From contig NZ_NFID01000002.1 of the NCBI RefSeq assembly GCF_002161595.1, positions 124,001 to 188,000 on the forward strand: DNA of 64,000 bases, read 5' to 3'. This document shows positions 9,292 to 16,685 of this stretch, one piece after another. Origin of the DNA: Gemmiger sp. An50. Lineage in GTDB: Bacteria > Bacillota > Clostridia > Oscillospirales > Ruminococcaceae. Both the position numbers and the translations under genes were made by a program. Positions within the stretch are counted from its first letter, which is position 1; every line of letters begins with the position of its first letter. The notes below the pieces were generated by a model. That model was given only the letters and a program-made list of their open reading frames with translations. It had not been told where the DNA came from and searched no databases.

Positions 9292-11019
9292 TTATACTTC
9301 CTCCTTTTTAGTATAACGCTTCTGTGTTTCGTGATAATAGCCGATCTGGAAGGCGCTCTGCTCCGGCAGGGTCAGGCGGGCAGGCAGCGTTTGTGTGATA
9401 CGGGAATTCAGCTCCGTTATCTTGCGGTTATAGTGTATGACCAATCCTTTATCCAGCTTTGCCAGGTGTTTTTGAGCCAGATTGATCAACAATGGAAACA
9501 CCGTCGCGGGCGTTGCTGAAGCAGAATTGAAGTAACGATCCTTGATAGTCGTATTGATCTTGGGGTTGGCCTGTTGCTGAATATCCTCCAATACCGCAAA
9601 CAGCCGTCCCAACAGATACGGCAGATAGTTGCTTTGTTCGTTGAGTTCCACAGTCATGACCTCCTTCAGTTGTTCGTTTTTCGTGTTGCGCAGATACCAG
9701 GCTTTTACGATTGCAACCCGGCCGCGCGTGATCTCTCGCTCGGCACGGATACGCAGTACTATGCCGTCCAACAGAGTAGCCGGATAGGGTGTGCCATTCA
9801 AAATCGCCAACAAAAGATCTCCCGCCAGCCGCGGGTTCGGCTCCGGATTGCGGGCATTCTGATTCACCGTTTCCCGCAGCAGCCGCCAGACCGGCAACGT
9901 GGGAAATTTATCAAACGAGGGCCGCACAATTTCCAGATCCCGATAATGTTTTGTTACGTTTTGAATCAGCGTTCCAAAGCTGTTTTGCCAGAAAAAACGA
10001 ACGGAGAGTCGCGCGGCATTGGGTGCAAGCCCCAGAACATAAAAGCGTGTATCCGGCGAAAGTTTCTGTTTCTGCCACTCCACAGGCTCACCTTTGGACA
10101 GGTGAACCATAGTCCCCAGGATGTCTCTCTCGTCCACGTTGTCATCGTACAGCGCTGTCATCATGAAATCCTGATAGGCAGGTTGTCCACCCGCTGCCCA
10201 GCAGACGATGGTGGTATCGCCCACGCGGCGTGTGTGCTCCCGGTCGGCAATGAGGGTATTAAGCGCTGTGGTATAAGCAAAAGACGCATATTCACCGGTC
10301 GGAGCATTGTCCCCCTGTTCATGCTCATACGAGCAGAAGGCTGGTGCATTGAAAGACACCAGCGCCGCACCGGCGGTCTGTGCGCCCACCACTCCCTTGA
10401 TATTTGGGTGCAGGCGAGCAGTCGGTCCGTGATGACCGGTAACAAGACACAGCGTATTTTCTGCATCCCCGCTTTGTTCGTTGGCATGCTGCCAGCGTTC
10501 CCGCACCTGCGTATCTTCCGTCACAGGACCTCCCCGGTACCAGAACAAAAGATTGCCGCCCTTCATCACCTCATCCCACTCCTCTTTCAGCGCCGGGTGA
10601 TCTTTTGCGGTCTGTGGGTTCCAATGTTCATAAAATGCCAGCACAGCATGCGCGGCCGAGCTCTGGGCCTCCTTCAAAATCTGCTCATGCAGCATGCGGG
10701 AAGCCGCAAAGCATTCTGCGGTTCGTTCCGGCTTGCCTTTGGCATCAGCTCCCAGAAGATAACCGGATGTATCACACAGAAAATTGGCTGCCACACCAGA
10801 TGACCGCTTAACCGGCTGCGGCACCTCTCGCTCCTGTGGAATCAGTACCGTTTTCTTTCCTCTCTGCACCTCCTGCTGCAGGTGCAGCAAACCCAGCAGT
10901 TCGCCATTATCACTGAGTTCCAGCGCCCAAGATACCTTTGCTTTCGCCCAACCCGGACGCGCGATTTTCCCAAGAGCCAGCAAATCCTCATAATATTGCG
11001 TCAAAGCCTGCAGGATCAT
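9292..11019 (-). CDS. cas8c: Cascade large subunit Cas8c (Csd1), type I-C
   Basis: A 575-residue large subunit that recognises the PAM and recruits Cas3. The N-terminus MILQALTQYYEDLLALGKIA and blocks such as FLCDTSGYLLG and the C-terminal KRYTKKEE are characteristic of Csd1. The same gene family also makes the small Cascade subunit from an internal start in other type I-C systems; I did not identify that start here. It overlaps cas5 by 4 nt. Confidence 0.96.
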   Translation of the reverse strand: MILQALTQYYEDLLALGKIARPGWAKAKVSWALELSDNGELLGLLHLQQEVQRGKKTVLIPQEREVPQPVKRSSGVAANFLCDTSGYLLGADAKGKPERTAECFAASRMLHEQILKEAQSSAAHAVLAFYEHWNPQTAKDHPALKEEWDEVMKGGNLLFWYRGGPVTEDTQVRERWQHANEQSGDAENTLCLVTGHHGPTARLHPNIKGVVGAQTAGAALVSFNAPAFCSYEHEQGDNAPTGEYASFAYTTALNTLIADREHTRRVGDTTIVCWAAGGQPAYQDFMMTALYDDNVDERDILGTMVHLSKGEPVEWQKQKLSPDTRFYVLGLAPNAARLSVRFFWQNSFGTLIQNVTKHYRDLEIVRPSFDKFPTLPVWRLLRETVNQNARNPEPNPRLAGDLLLAILNGTPYPATLLDGIVLRIRAEREITRGRVAIVKAWYLRNTKNEQLKEVMTVELNEQSNYLPYLLGRLFAVLEDIQQQANPKINTTIKDRYFNSASATPATVFPLLINLAQKHLAKLDKGLVIHYNRKITELNSRITQTLPARLTLPEQSAFQIGYYHETQKRYTKKEEV

Positions 11020-11660
11020 CGAAGCACCTCACAATCCGCCACATGTACAACGCCCTGCTCCAAACGAGCTCGGAAATAGGTTGGTGTGATATCCTTTGGG
11101 TCTGAGTAATCGAAATCGTACAGCATCAACCCCAGATCTCTCGTCTCTTCAATCGCGGGGATTTCGCCGCCGGGCCAGCGGCGAAACTTTGCCGGAAATT
11201 CTCTGCACCCGAAGTAAGGGGTGTGATAGCATTGCCCCCGCTCCATGCGCCGGGTCACGATATCCTGAAATTTTCCCGGATTATCACCGGGCGCAGCACG
11301 GTCTGTCATCGTAAAATGCGCCTCAATTACATAATGTACATCCTGTAACACCAGCGATGCCCTCTGCACAATCTCCTGAGGCGAAGCCAGATACAGTGGC
11401 TGTCCACTTCCCTGTGCCGCAGCGCGGGCTGATGTGGCAAGCACCTTATTTTTCAACTCGTTGCGGCGTATACTGACAAAACGAATGGGATTAAGTACAT
11501 AAATCCGATCAATGTGCCAGCGCAGACCGGGGTGATAATAGATGGCTTCCACCAGCCCGCGTGCCGCCGAAGGTGTGGGCACGTCATAGGACATTCGCTC
11601 CACCTTTAATTCAGGGCGGGAAAAGAGCGCATAATCGCCCCAGACTTCCAATTGGATCAC
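11016..11660 (-). CDS. cas5: Cas5c (Cas5d), crRNA-processing endoribonuclease of type I-C
   Basis: A 214-residue RAMP protein. In type I-C, which lacks Cas6, Cas5c cuts the repeat at the base of its stem and leaves an 11-nt 5' handle. The start IQLEVWGDYALFSRPELKVE and the segment YYHPGLRWHIDRIYV with its aromatic and His residues fit the family. The start codon is the GTG at 11660, preceded by AGGAG at 9 nt. This is the first gene of the cas5-8-7-4-1-2 operon and has its own promoter, separate from cas3. Confidence 0.95.
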   Translation of the reverse strand: MIQLEVWGDYALFSRPELKVERMSYDVPTPSAARGLVEAIYYHPGLRWHIDRIYVLNPIRFVSIRRNELKNKVLATSARAAAQGSGQPLYLASPQEIVQRASLVLQDVHYVIEAHFTMTDRAAPGDNPGKFQDIVTRRMERGQCYHTPYFGCREFPAKFRRWPGGEIPAIEETRDLGLMLYDFDYSDPKDITPTYFRARLEQGVVHVADCEVLR

Positions 11661-11677
11661 TCAGCATCGCTCCTAAC

Positions 11678-11696
11678 TTCTATTGAATGTATTTTA
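11678..11696 (+). promoter_or_regulatory. Predicted Cascade binding site in the cas5 promoter (PAM plus protospacer-like match)
   Basis: TTC (11678-11680), the usual type I-C PAM, is followed by TATTGAATGTATTTTA (11681-11696). The pseudo-spacer of the crRNA-like RNA at 11872 reads TATTGTATGTATTTTA: 15 of 16 bases are identical and the one mismatch is position 6, which Cascade does not read. The site begins a few bases downstream of the expected cas5 transcription start (about 11701), so a bound complex would block initiation. Seen: match, PAM and position. Inferred: repression. Confidence 0.8.
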
Positions 11697-11707
11697 AAAT
11701 CATCTCA

Positions 11708-11736
11708 ATAATATCTCTTTTGTTTACTTTCGTCAA
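11708..11736 (-). promoter_or_regulatory. Promoter of the cas5-cas8c-cas7-cas4-cas1-cas2 operon
   Basis: On the minus strand: TTGACG (11731-11736), a 17-nt spacer, then TATTAT (11708-11713). Transcription should start near 11701, about 40 nt before the cas5 GTG. The strength of the match suggests high activity unless repressed. Confidence 0.8.
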
Positions 11737-11811
11737 GCAAAGAAGAAAGAATCATCATTATGCAAGAATCGATACCGCTCACATTGTAAATATTTTCCAA
11801 ATTCATAGTTG

Positions 11812-11840
11812 TTGTAGTTTGATTGTTGATGGGATATAAT
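11812..11840 (+). promoter_or_regulatory. Promoter of the crRNA-like RNA gene
   Basis: TTGTAG (11812-11817), a 17-nt spacer, then a perfect TATAAT (11835-11840) on the plus strand, opposite to all cas genes. The expected start, 7 nt after the -10 box, is 11847, which is exactly the first base of the shortened repeat. Confidence 0.8.
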
Positions 11841-11846
11841 AGGACC

Positions 11847-11930
11847 GTCAGCAATTGCTGTGGGTAGAAATTATTGTATGTATTTTATGGAGAAACGGCG
11901 GCAGGGCATCCCCCTGCCGCCCTTCTTCGT
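11847..11930 (+). ncRNA. Candidate Cas-regulating crRNA-like RNA (CreR-like), about 85 nt
   Basis: The RNA would begin with a 25-nt mini-repeat (11847-11871): GTC, the palindrome AGCAATTGCT in place of the longer array stem, then GTGGGTAGAAAT against GTGGATAGAAAT in the arrays. After the stem the 11-nt handle TGGGTAGAAAT matches the array handle TGGATAGAAAT at 10 of 11 bases, the product Cas5c would leave. The pseudo-spacer from 11872 starts TATTGTATGTATTTTA and matches the cas5 promoter region (11681-11696) at 15 of 16 bases beside a TTC PAM; pairing ends there. A 10-bp hairpin ends the transcript. Cas-regulating RNAs of this design are known from other type I and type V loci; function here is inferred from architecture. 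Sixteen paired bases would favour binding without cleavage. Confidence 0.8.
11897..11930. terminator. Terminator hairpin shared by cas3 (minus) and the crRNA-like RNA (plus)
   Basis: GGCGGCAGGG (11897-11906) pairs with CCCTGCCGCC (11912-11921) around a 5-nt loop. The plus-strand tail CTTCTTCGTTT is only moderately T-rich. It sits directly after the cas3 stop codon on the minus strand. Confidence 0.65.
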
Positions 11931-14090
11931 TTAAATCATCCAGGCTTTCCCTGTTTCCACGTCCAGAGCGAGTCCGGTCTCACGATTGTACAGGGTAGTA
12001 TCCGTCAGCACCCAGTCTTCCCCATCCAGCATTTCCACCGCACCGGCCGCATGCAGCGCCGCAAGATGTTCAGGATACACCGTGACGCCGTATTGGCCCA
12101 ATTTGCGATACAAAGAACGGCTACCATTTCCCTCCCACAGAGCTGCGAGCAGTTCCTGGTTCTCTTCTGTTGGTATATATACCGTCACCGCGCAGGATTC
12201 GATCAGACGGAATCGTTCCGCAGCAGTCGCAAAGGGAAGCATACGCCCTTCCATTGTTTCATTGAAGCCCTTCAAAATTTGTTTCTGATCCAGCGCGTCT
12301 TCTCCCTTTACCGCATACAAAAGGGAAAAATATGCTTCGATTGCCTGCGGCTGTGAGACATCTTCAAAGTTGCGCCACACACTGCGCGCTGCGTCTGCAT
12401 TTTGACGAATGATCTGTGGAACCGGCTGACCACTCAGCCGAAAAACAATAACCACACTATCCGCCACCGGATGTTTTCCCTCCCGATTGCACCGTCCTGC
12501 CGTTTGCAAAACCGAATCCAGCCCTGCTTCCTCCCGCCAGGCCACCGGAAAATCCACATCCACACCGGCCTCGATCAACGAAGTAGACACAACACGGCAG
12601 GGCAGCCCTTTTTGTAAGCGAGTGCGAATCTCACGCAGCAGACGTTTGCGGTCAGCTGCACAAAGAAGTGTTGTCAGGCAGTAGCTTCCATCAGCAGGCA
12701 AACTACTGTACAGCCGCTGTGCCGTTGCCCGACGATTCACCACACACAGCACCTGCTGTACCTGACTCAATTTCTCTGCCAACCGGTCTTCTGTGAGTTC
12801 TCCTTCATTGCGAAGATTTGTACGGTGAAAGAAATGGTACAAGTCGGCTGTATCGTTACAAATCTCCCGTAGTGTCAATCCCGGAGCCAGTTCCCGGAAC
12901 AATGGTTCCAACGCCGGTTGCGTAGCTGTGCATAAAACAGCGCTGGCCCCATAATAACGCACCAGTTGCCCAATAGCCGCCACACAGGGGCGCAGATAAG
13001 CCAGTGGAAGCGTCTGCGCCTCATCAAACACAATCACACTATCAGCCAGATTGTGCAGCTTGCGGCAGCGTGAAGAACGGTTAGCGAACAGCGATTCAAA
13101 AAACTGCACTGCGGTCGTAACGGTCACCGGCGCATCCCAGTTTTCCGTCGCAAGCACCTTACGGCAAATATCCGGGTCTGATTGGCTTTCCTCCATCACC
13201 GCATCACTGCCCGAATGATGTTCCAACACATTTTCCTCGCCTAAAATGTTGGTAAACACCTCAGCCGTCTGGTCGATGATGGACGTATAAGGAATCACAT
13301 AAACAATTCGTCGTTTTCCATGTGCCACCGCATGAGACAGAGAGAAGGCCAGCGAGGAGACGGTCTTTCCTCCGCCTGTGGGTACCGTCAAGGTAAAAAG
13401 TCCCGGCTGCTCCGTCACGCCTTTTTCAAAGCAGGCGCGAAGAATTTCACATCGCTTTTTGTTCAGTTCATTTTTTGCATCCCACCAGGGAGCAACATAT
13501 TCCTGCAATCGAGGGAGCAATTGTTCCGGCGGCTGAGTTCCCCCACGCGGTACAGGGCCTCCATTCATAAAGGTCTCTGTATCCAAATAGTCTGCGTCCA
13601 CCAGACAGGAATACAGCATTCTCGTATAAAAAGCAGTGGAAAAGCCATCCGGAAAGTGTTTTCTTTCCGTCTCATCCGGAAGTTTTACCTCCTCCTTCCA
13701 TTCACTATAATCAGGAATTGCAGTTTTCTTGATACGGCCAAATAAGGTAGAGCTTTCTGTATCACTTTTGGCTCCGCCATCCGGCAAGCCGCCATGGTGT
13801 CCTGCCACTGCAAAAGCCACCTCCAGCTGCCTCATGGAAAAGGCCTCCTGCGCACCGGCAGTGGAATGATCTGTTTTTTCCCCACCAGCCAGTCGTTTTT
13901 GGAACGCATCGCTGTATTTTCCGATATCGTGCAGCATTCCCGCCAGATACGCCTGTGCCGCAGCACCAAAGGGTTCTGCAAAACCGGAAGCCAGATTTGC
14001 CGTTCCATTCAAATGTTCCAAAATCGTTTGCGGGCGTAACCCATCCTCAGAAACATGTGCCAATCTATAGGATTCATCCATGGAGTTCAT
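11931..14090 (-). CDS. cas3: CRISPR-associated helicase/nuclease Cas3
   Basis: A 719-residue protein that unwinds and degrades target DNA after Cascade binding. The HD nuclease domain is N-terminal: H26, HD at residues 54-55 in MLHDIGKYSD, H75, and HH at 98-99. The SF2 helicase domain follows with Walker A PTGGGKT (237-243), motif II DEAQ (356-359, a DEAH variant), a TATQPA motif and a C-terminal QTAGRCNREG block. The ATG at 14090 follows GGAGGTGAAAAT. It is separated from cas5 by 270 nt that hold a terminator, the regulatory RNA gene and a new promoter, so it is transcribed separately. Confidence 0.97.
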   Translation of the reverse strand: MNSMDESYRLAHVSEDGLRPQTILEHLNGTANLASGFAEPFGAAAQAYLAGMLHDIGKYSDAFQKRLAGGEKTDHSTAGAQEAFSMRQLEVAFAVAGHHGGLPDGGAKSDTESSTLFGRIKKTAIPDYSEWKEEVKLPDETERKHFPDGFSTAFYTRMLYSCLVDADYLDTETFMNGGPVPRGGTQPPEQLLPRLQEYVAPWWDAKNELNKKRCEILRACFEKGVTEQPGLFTLTVPTGGGKTVSSLAFSLSHAVAHGKRRIVYVIPYTSIIDQTAEVFTNILGEENVLEHHSGSDAVMEESQSDPDICRKVLATENWDAPVTVTTAVQFFESLFANRSSRCRKLHNLADSVIVFDEAQTLPLAYLRPCVAAIGQLVRYYGASAVLCTATQPALEPLFRELAPGLTLREICNDTADLYHFFHRTNLRNEGELTEDRLAEKLSQVQQVLCVVNRRATAQRLYSSLPADGSYCLTTLLCAADRKRLLREIRTRLQKGLPCRVVSTSLIEAGVDVDFPVAWREEAGLDSVLQTAGRCNREGKHPVADSVVIVFRLSGQPVPQIIRQNADAARSVWRNFEDVSQPQAIEAYFSLLYAVKGEDALDQKQILKGFNETMEGRMLPFATAAERFRLIESCAVTVYIPTEENQELLAALWEGNGSRSLYRKLGQYGVTVYPEHLAALHAAGAVEMLDGEDWVLTDTTLYNRETGLALDVETGKAWMI

Positions 14091-14278
14091 ATTTTCACCT
14101 CCGCATTCAACTGTGAGCCTTTTCTAAAGTATAACACGCTGAATGTCCAATAGTACGGATTGATTTCCTGAATTTCCCATTTGATTTTGCTTTCATAAAT
14201 ATTTTTACATTATTATCTATTCCGAAATACTACGTCAAAACAAACAAAAGCGTAGTTTTCAGCGCAATGCTAAACCGA

Positions 14279-15185
14279 TTTATTTAAGATACTCTCCTCG
14301 CGGAGAGCGACTGTTACACATGGAGAACAGCCTGACTTACACGATATTTCTATCCACGCTCTCCTTGCGGAGAGCGACTGGGCTGGTCGATCACGGTGCC
14401 CCAGTCGCGCTGATTTCTATCCACGCTCTCCTTGCGGAGAGCGACTTCGTATTGCCTCGGATGGGTGCGCTTTAACCGCTCATTTCTATCCACGCTCTCC
14501 TTGCGGAGAGCGACCTGAAAAACTCGACCAGAACCTTGATGTGTTCCTATTTCTATCCACGCTCTCCTTGCGGAGAGCGACCTGACCACGGAACGAGAAA
14601 TCGCCGAGAGCTCTGATTTCTATCCACGCTCTCCTTGCGGAGAGCGACTTTAGGCAGCGCACAGATTATGCTGCTGAATACATTTCTATCCACGCTCTCC
14701 TTGCGGAGAGCGACGCCGCAGGCTCCACGAAAGGGCATTGCTTAATCTAATTTCTATCCACGCTCTCCTTGCGGAGAGCGACCATCCGCCACCTGGGTGA
14801 TGCTGATCACACGGTTATTTCTATCCACGCTCTCCTTGCGGAGAGCGACGCTCCACAATCAACCGCCGCACCGTGGCCTCATCATTTCTATCCACGCTCT
14901 CCTTGCGGAGAGCGACCCGCCAATGTGGTTTTAGGATTAAGGGATGCAAATTTCTATCCACGCTCTCCTTGCGGAGAGCGACCGTCAGGCGCATTGACCG
15001 GGGCCGCAGGTGCCGCCGATTTCTATCCACGCTCTCCTTGCGGAGAGCGACAAGGGAGCAGCTTAAGCAGGCAATTGAGCATACGATTTCTATCCACGCT
15101 CTCCTTGCGGAGAGCGACGTTAATTTTATCATCCATCATGGAACTCATCATAATTTCTATCCACGCTCTCCTTGCGGAGAGCGAC
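14279..15185 (-). CRISPR. CRISPR array 2, type I-C, 14 repeats
   Basis: Fourteen 33-bp repeats and thirteen spacers of 33-36 nt. The crRNA-sense repeat is GTC, stem GCTCTCC/GGAGAGC around GCAA, then GTGGATAGAAAT. The copy at 14279-14311 is eroded in its outer half and marks the old end; the leader is at 15186 and beyond. Repeat starts are 14279, 14346, 14413, 14482, 14549, 14616, 14682, 14750, 14817, 14884, 14950, 15019, 15086 and 15153. Compared with array 1 the stem bases change in pairs, so the hairpin is preserved. It lies upstream of cas3 in the same orientation. Confidence 0.98.
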
Positions 15186-15358
15186 AGTAAAATGCCACAA
15201 AAAACAGTTTCTTTTTTGTAGTTAAACTTGCTATAATACCATTACCATACGCGATTTTTAGAGATTTGTCAAAGTTCTTTCGACGTTTGATACATTTTGA
15301 AAGGCATTTCTTGGTGCGAAGACTCCTGGATTTTGATGTTCTTTTCATACTCGCACTA
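15186..15358 (-). promoter_or_regulatory. Leader and promoter of CRISPR array 2
   Basis: On the minus strand TTGACA (15267-15272), a 17-nt spacer and TATGGT (15244-15249) form a good promoter starting about 50 nt before the first repeat. Further out, 15311-15356 carries a diverged copy of the array 1 leader box: TTGGTGCGAAG at one end and TCGCAC at the other, with a similar spacing and T-rich middle. Both arrays should therefore be served by the same adaptation machinery. Confidence 0.75.
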
Positions 15359-15413
15359 GAGTAAAAACAATCTTTTCTAATCTCCATCTAACCATGCGCC
15401 TCGAGACAAAACT

Positions 15414-15668
15414 TTAAGTCTTTTTTGAATGCGCTTTTTTCCTCTCTTGAACTTTTTCGAATATCACTTTAGCAACAATTGCCTCCTGCGCATTCTCCAC
15501 GAAAACATACCGAAAGTACCGTCATTCTTTTCCTGCTTACCCTTTAAAAAAACAGGTGTATAGGTTTTCTACATCAGCACATTACCAATGCTTCGTGCTG
15601 ACTCGACAGTAAGCTGCAACCCACAATTTTTCTTTCTTATGAGAAAAAGTACTCATTTCCGGCATCAT
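15414..15668 (-). pseudogene. Decayed serine recombinase
   Basis: The minus strand from 15668 translates as MMPEMSTFSHKKEKL then WVAAYCRVSTKHW and a stop. WVAAYCRVST is the catalytic N-terminus of large serine recombinases, with Ser in CRVS. Further on, RYVFVENAQEAIVAKVIFEK followed by VQERKKAHSKK up to the stop at 15414 matches the recombinase domain of the same family, but in a different context with most of the protein missing. A deleted, frameshifted relic beside array 2. Confidence 0.75.
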
Positions 15669-15671
15669 AAA

Positions 15672-15710
15672 AATTCCTCCATGCCAGAAGTATAGCATGG
15701 AGGAATTTTT
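15672..15710 (-). terminator. Hairpin with T-run between the unknown gene and the recombinase relic
   Basis: ATTCCTCCATGC and GCATGGAGGAAT form a 12-bp stem; on the minus strand a TTTTT run follows. The stem also contains a GGAGG that would serve the ATG at 15668, so the relic's ribosome site is buried in the hairpin. Confidence 0.6.
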
Positions 15711-15728
15711 ACTATATGAAAACACAAG

Positions 15729-15767
15729 AAAAAAGCTACACTTTGATTTCTCAAAATGTAGCTTTTA
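15729..15767 (-). terminator. Terminator of the unknown gene at 15843
   Basis: AAAAGCTACA and TGTAGCTTTT pair around a 16-nt loop; on the minus strand the stem ends in TTTTTT. It lies about 75 nt after the stop of the unknown gene. Confidence 0.7.
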
Positions 15768-15842
15768 ACATGGAACATCGCAACACTATAGATGCCGCTT
15801 TTCTTTAAGCATGTGCCAGAACACAAATCATAATTCAATTAT

Positions 15843-16685
15843 TTATTCCTCTATTTGTTCTACTTTTGCTGTCATAACAATATCCATGCCATCATACAAA
15901 TAGTGGTCACACAAAATACATATATCATCTAAGGGCCCAATCTCAATTGGTTTGTCCAATAATTGAAGGATTCTCTGGTTATCTGTATTAATGATAAAAC
16001 GTCCTTCGTTCTGGTCTTTGAACCGAATATGTTTTACAGCTAATTCCATAGGGCTTTTCTGCCCAAAGTCCCACCAACCAAATTCACCATACTGATCAAA
16101 ATCAAAATAACTAACTTTAGTTTCTATAATTTCGCGGTCAAGCAAACCGATTTCTATAAGTTTATGGACTAATCTTCGCTTAAACTCCGGGTAGTCTTCA
16201 ATAACAATGAGGACTGGTCTCTCATCTTCGGGCAACTTTTGAACTTCTTCTGGAGACATATTATCAGCAAAGTCTCTAAAATATGAGTATGGAATAGATG
16301 TTTTCAACTTTTGAATACCTGGTTCTTTCGGACATATGAACATACTGTTTTTTAAATAATATAAGCAAAAGCAGGGCAAGTGCATATCCCGTCTTCTTTT
16401 TAAATAGATCCTATTGCCATTCTGAATCTTTAAAAGATCAGTGTAATGGCTGTATTTTCTTAAAATAGGAAGTGAATTCTCAAAATCCCAAATATTGAAA
16501 GTTGCCATTGTTCCTTCAAGGCGATCGCCTCTGCCATCACCGTATTTTTCTTCATACTCAACCCATGAACTCGGTGTACTAAATTTGATCTGGCCGCAGT
16601 TCAAAAATGTGCGCGCATATCGCATTTTTGTACAGCGCAACACCATTGAAAAAGCATCCGGATTTCCCCAACAGTTATCGTTCAT
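15843..16685 (-). CDS. Protein of unknown function, AT-rich gene
   Basis: A soluble 280-residue protein with no signal peptide or membrane helix. I do not recognise the family with confidence. The N-terminal stretch FSMVLRCTKMRYARTFLNCG followed by IKFSTPSSWVEYEEKYGDGRGDRLEG loosely recalls DUF2971-like proteins found among defence or accessory genes; that is a weak resemblance only. The gene is clearly more AT-rich than its neighbours, which suggests recent transfer. It starts 3 nt after the phosphatase stop codon, without a good ribosome site of its own, so it is probably translated by coupling. Confidence 0.7.
   Translation of the reverse strand: MNDNCWGNPDAFSMVLRCTKMRYARTFLNCGQIKFSTPSSWVEYEEKYGDGRGDRLEGTMATFNIWDFENSLPILRKYSHYTDLLKIQNGNRIYLKRRRDMHLPCFCLYYLKNSMFICPKEPGIQKLKTSIPYSYFRDFADNMSPEEVQKLPEDERPVLIVIEDYPEFKRRLVHKLIEIGLLDREIIETKVSYFDFDQYGEFGWWDFGQKSPMELAVKHIRFKDQNEGRFIINTDNQRILQLLDKPIEIGPLDDICILCDHYLYDGMDIVMTAKVEQIEE

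Noticed and set aside
11847-11930. Toxin-antitoxin reading of the small RNA (CreTA-like)
   Set aside because: The pseudo-spacer matches the cas5 promoter and no separate toxin RNA or tiny toxin frame is visible, so autorepression fits better.
11874-12356. Plus-strand open frame of 160 codons starting in the small RNA
   Set aside because: It runs antisense through cas3 and has no ribosome site or recognisable domain.
14091-14278. Possible second target of the crRNA-like RNA upstream of cas3
   Set aside because: The best match begins TATTGGACAT after TAC rather than TTC and agrees at only 7 of 10 bases.
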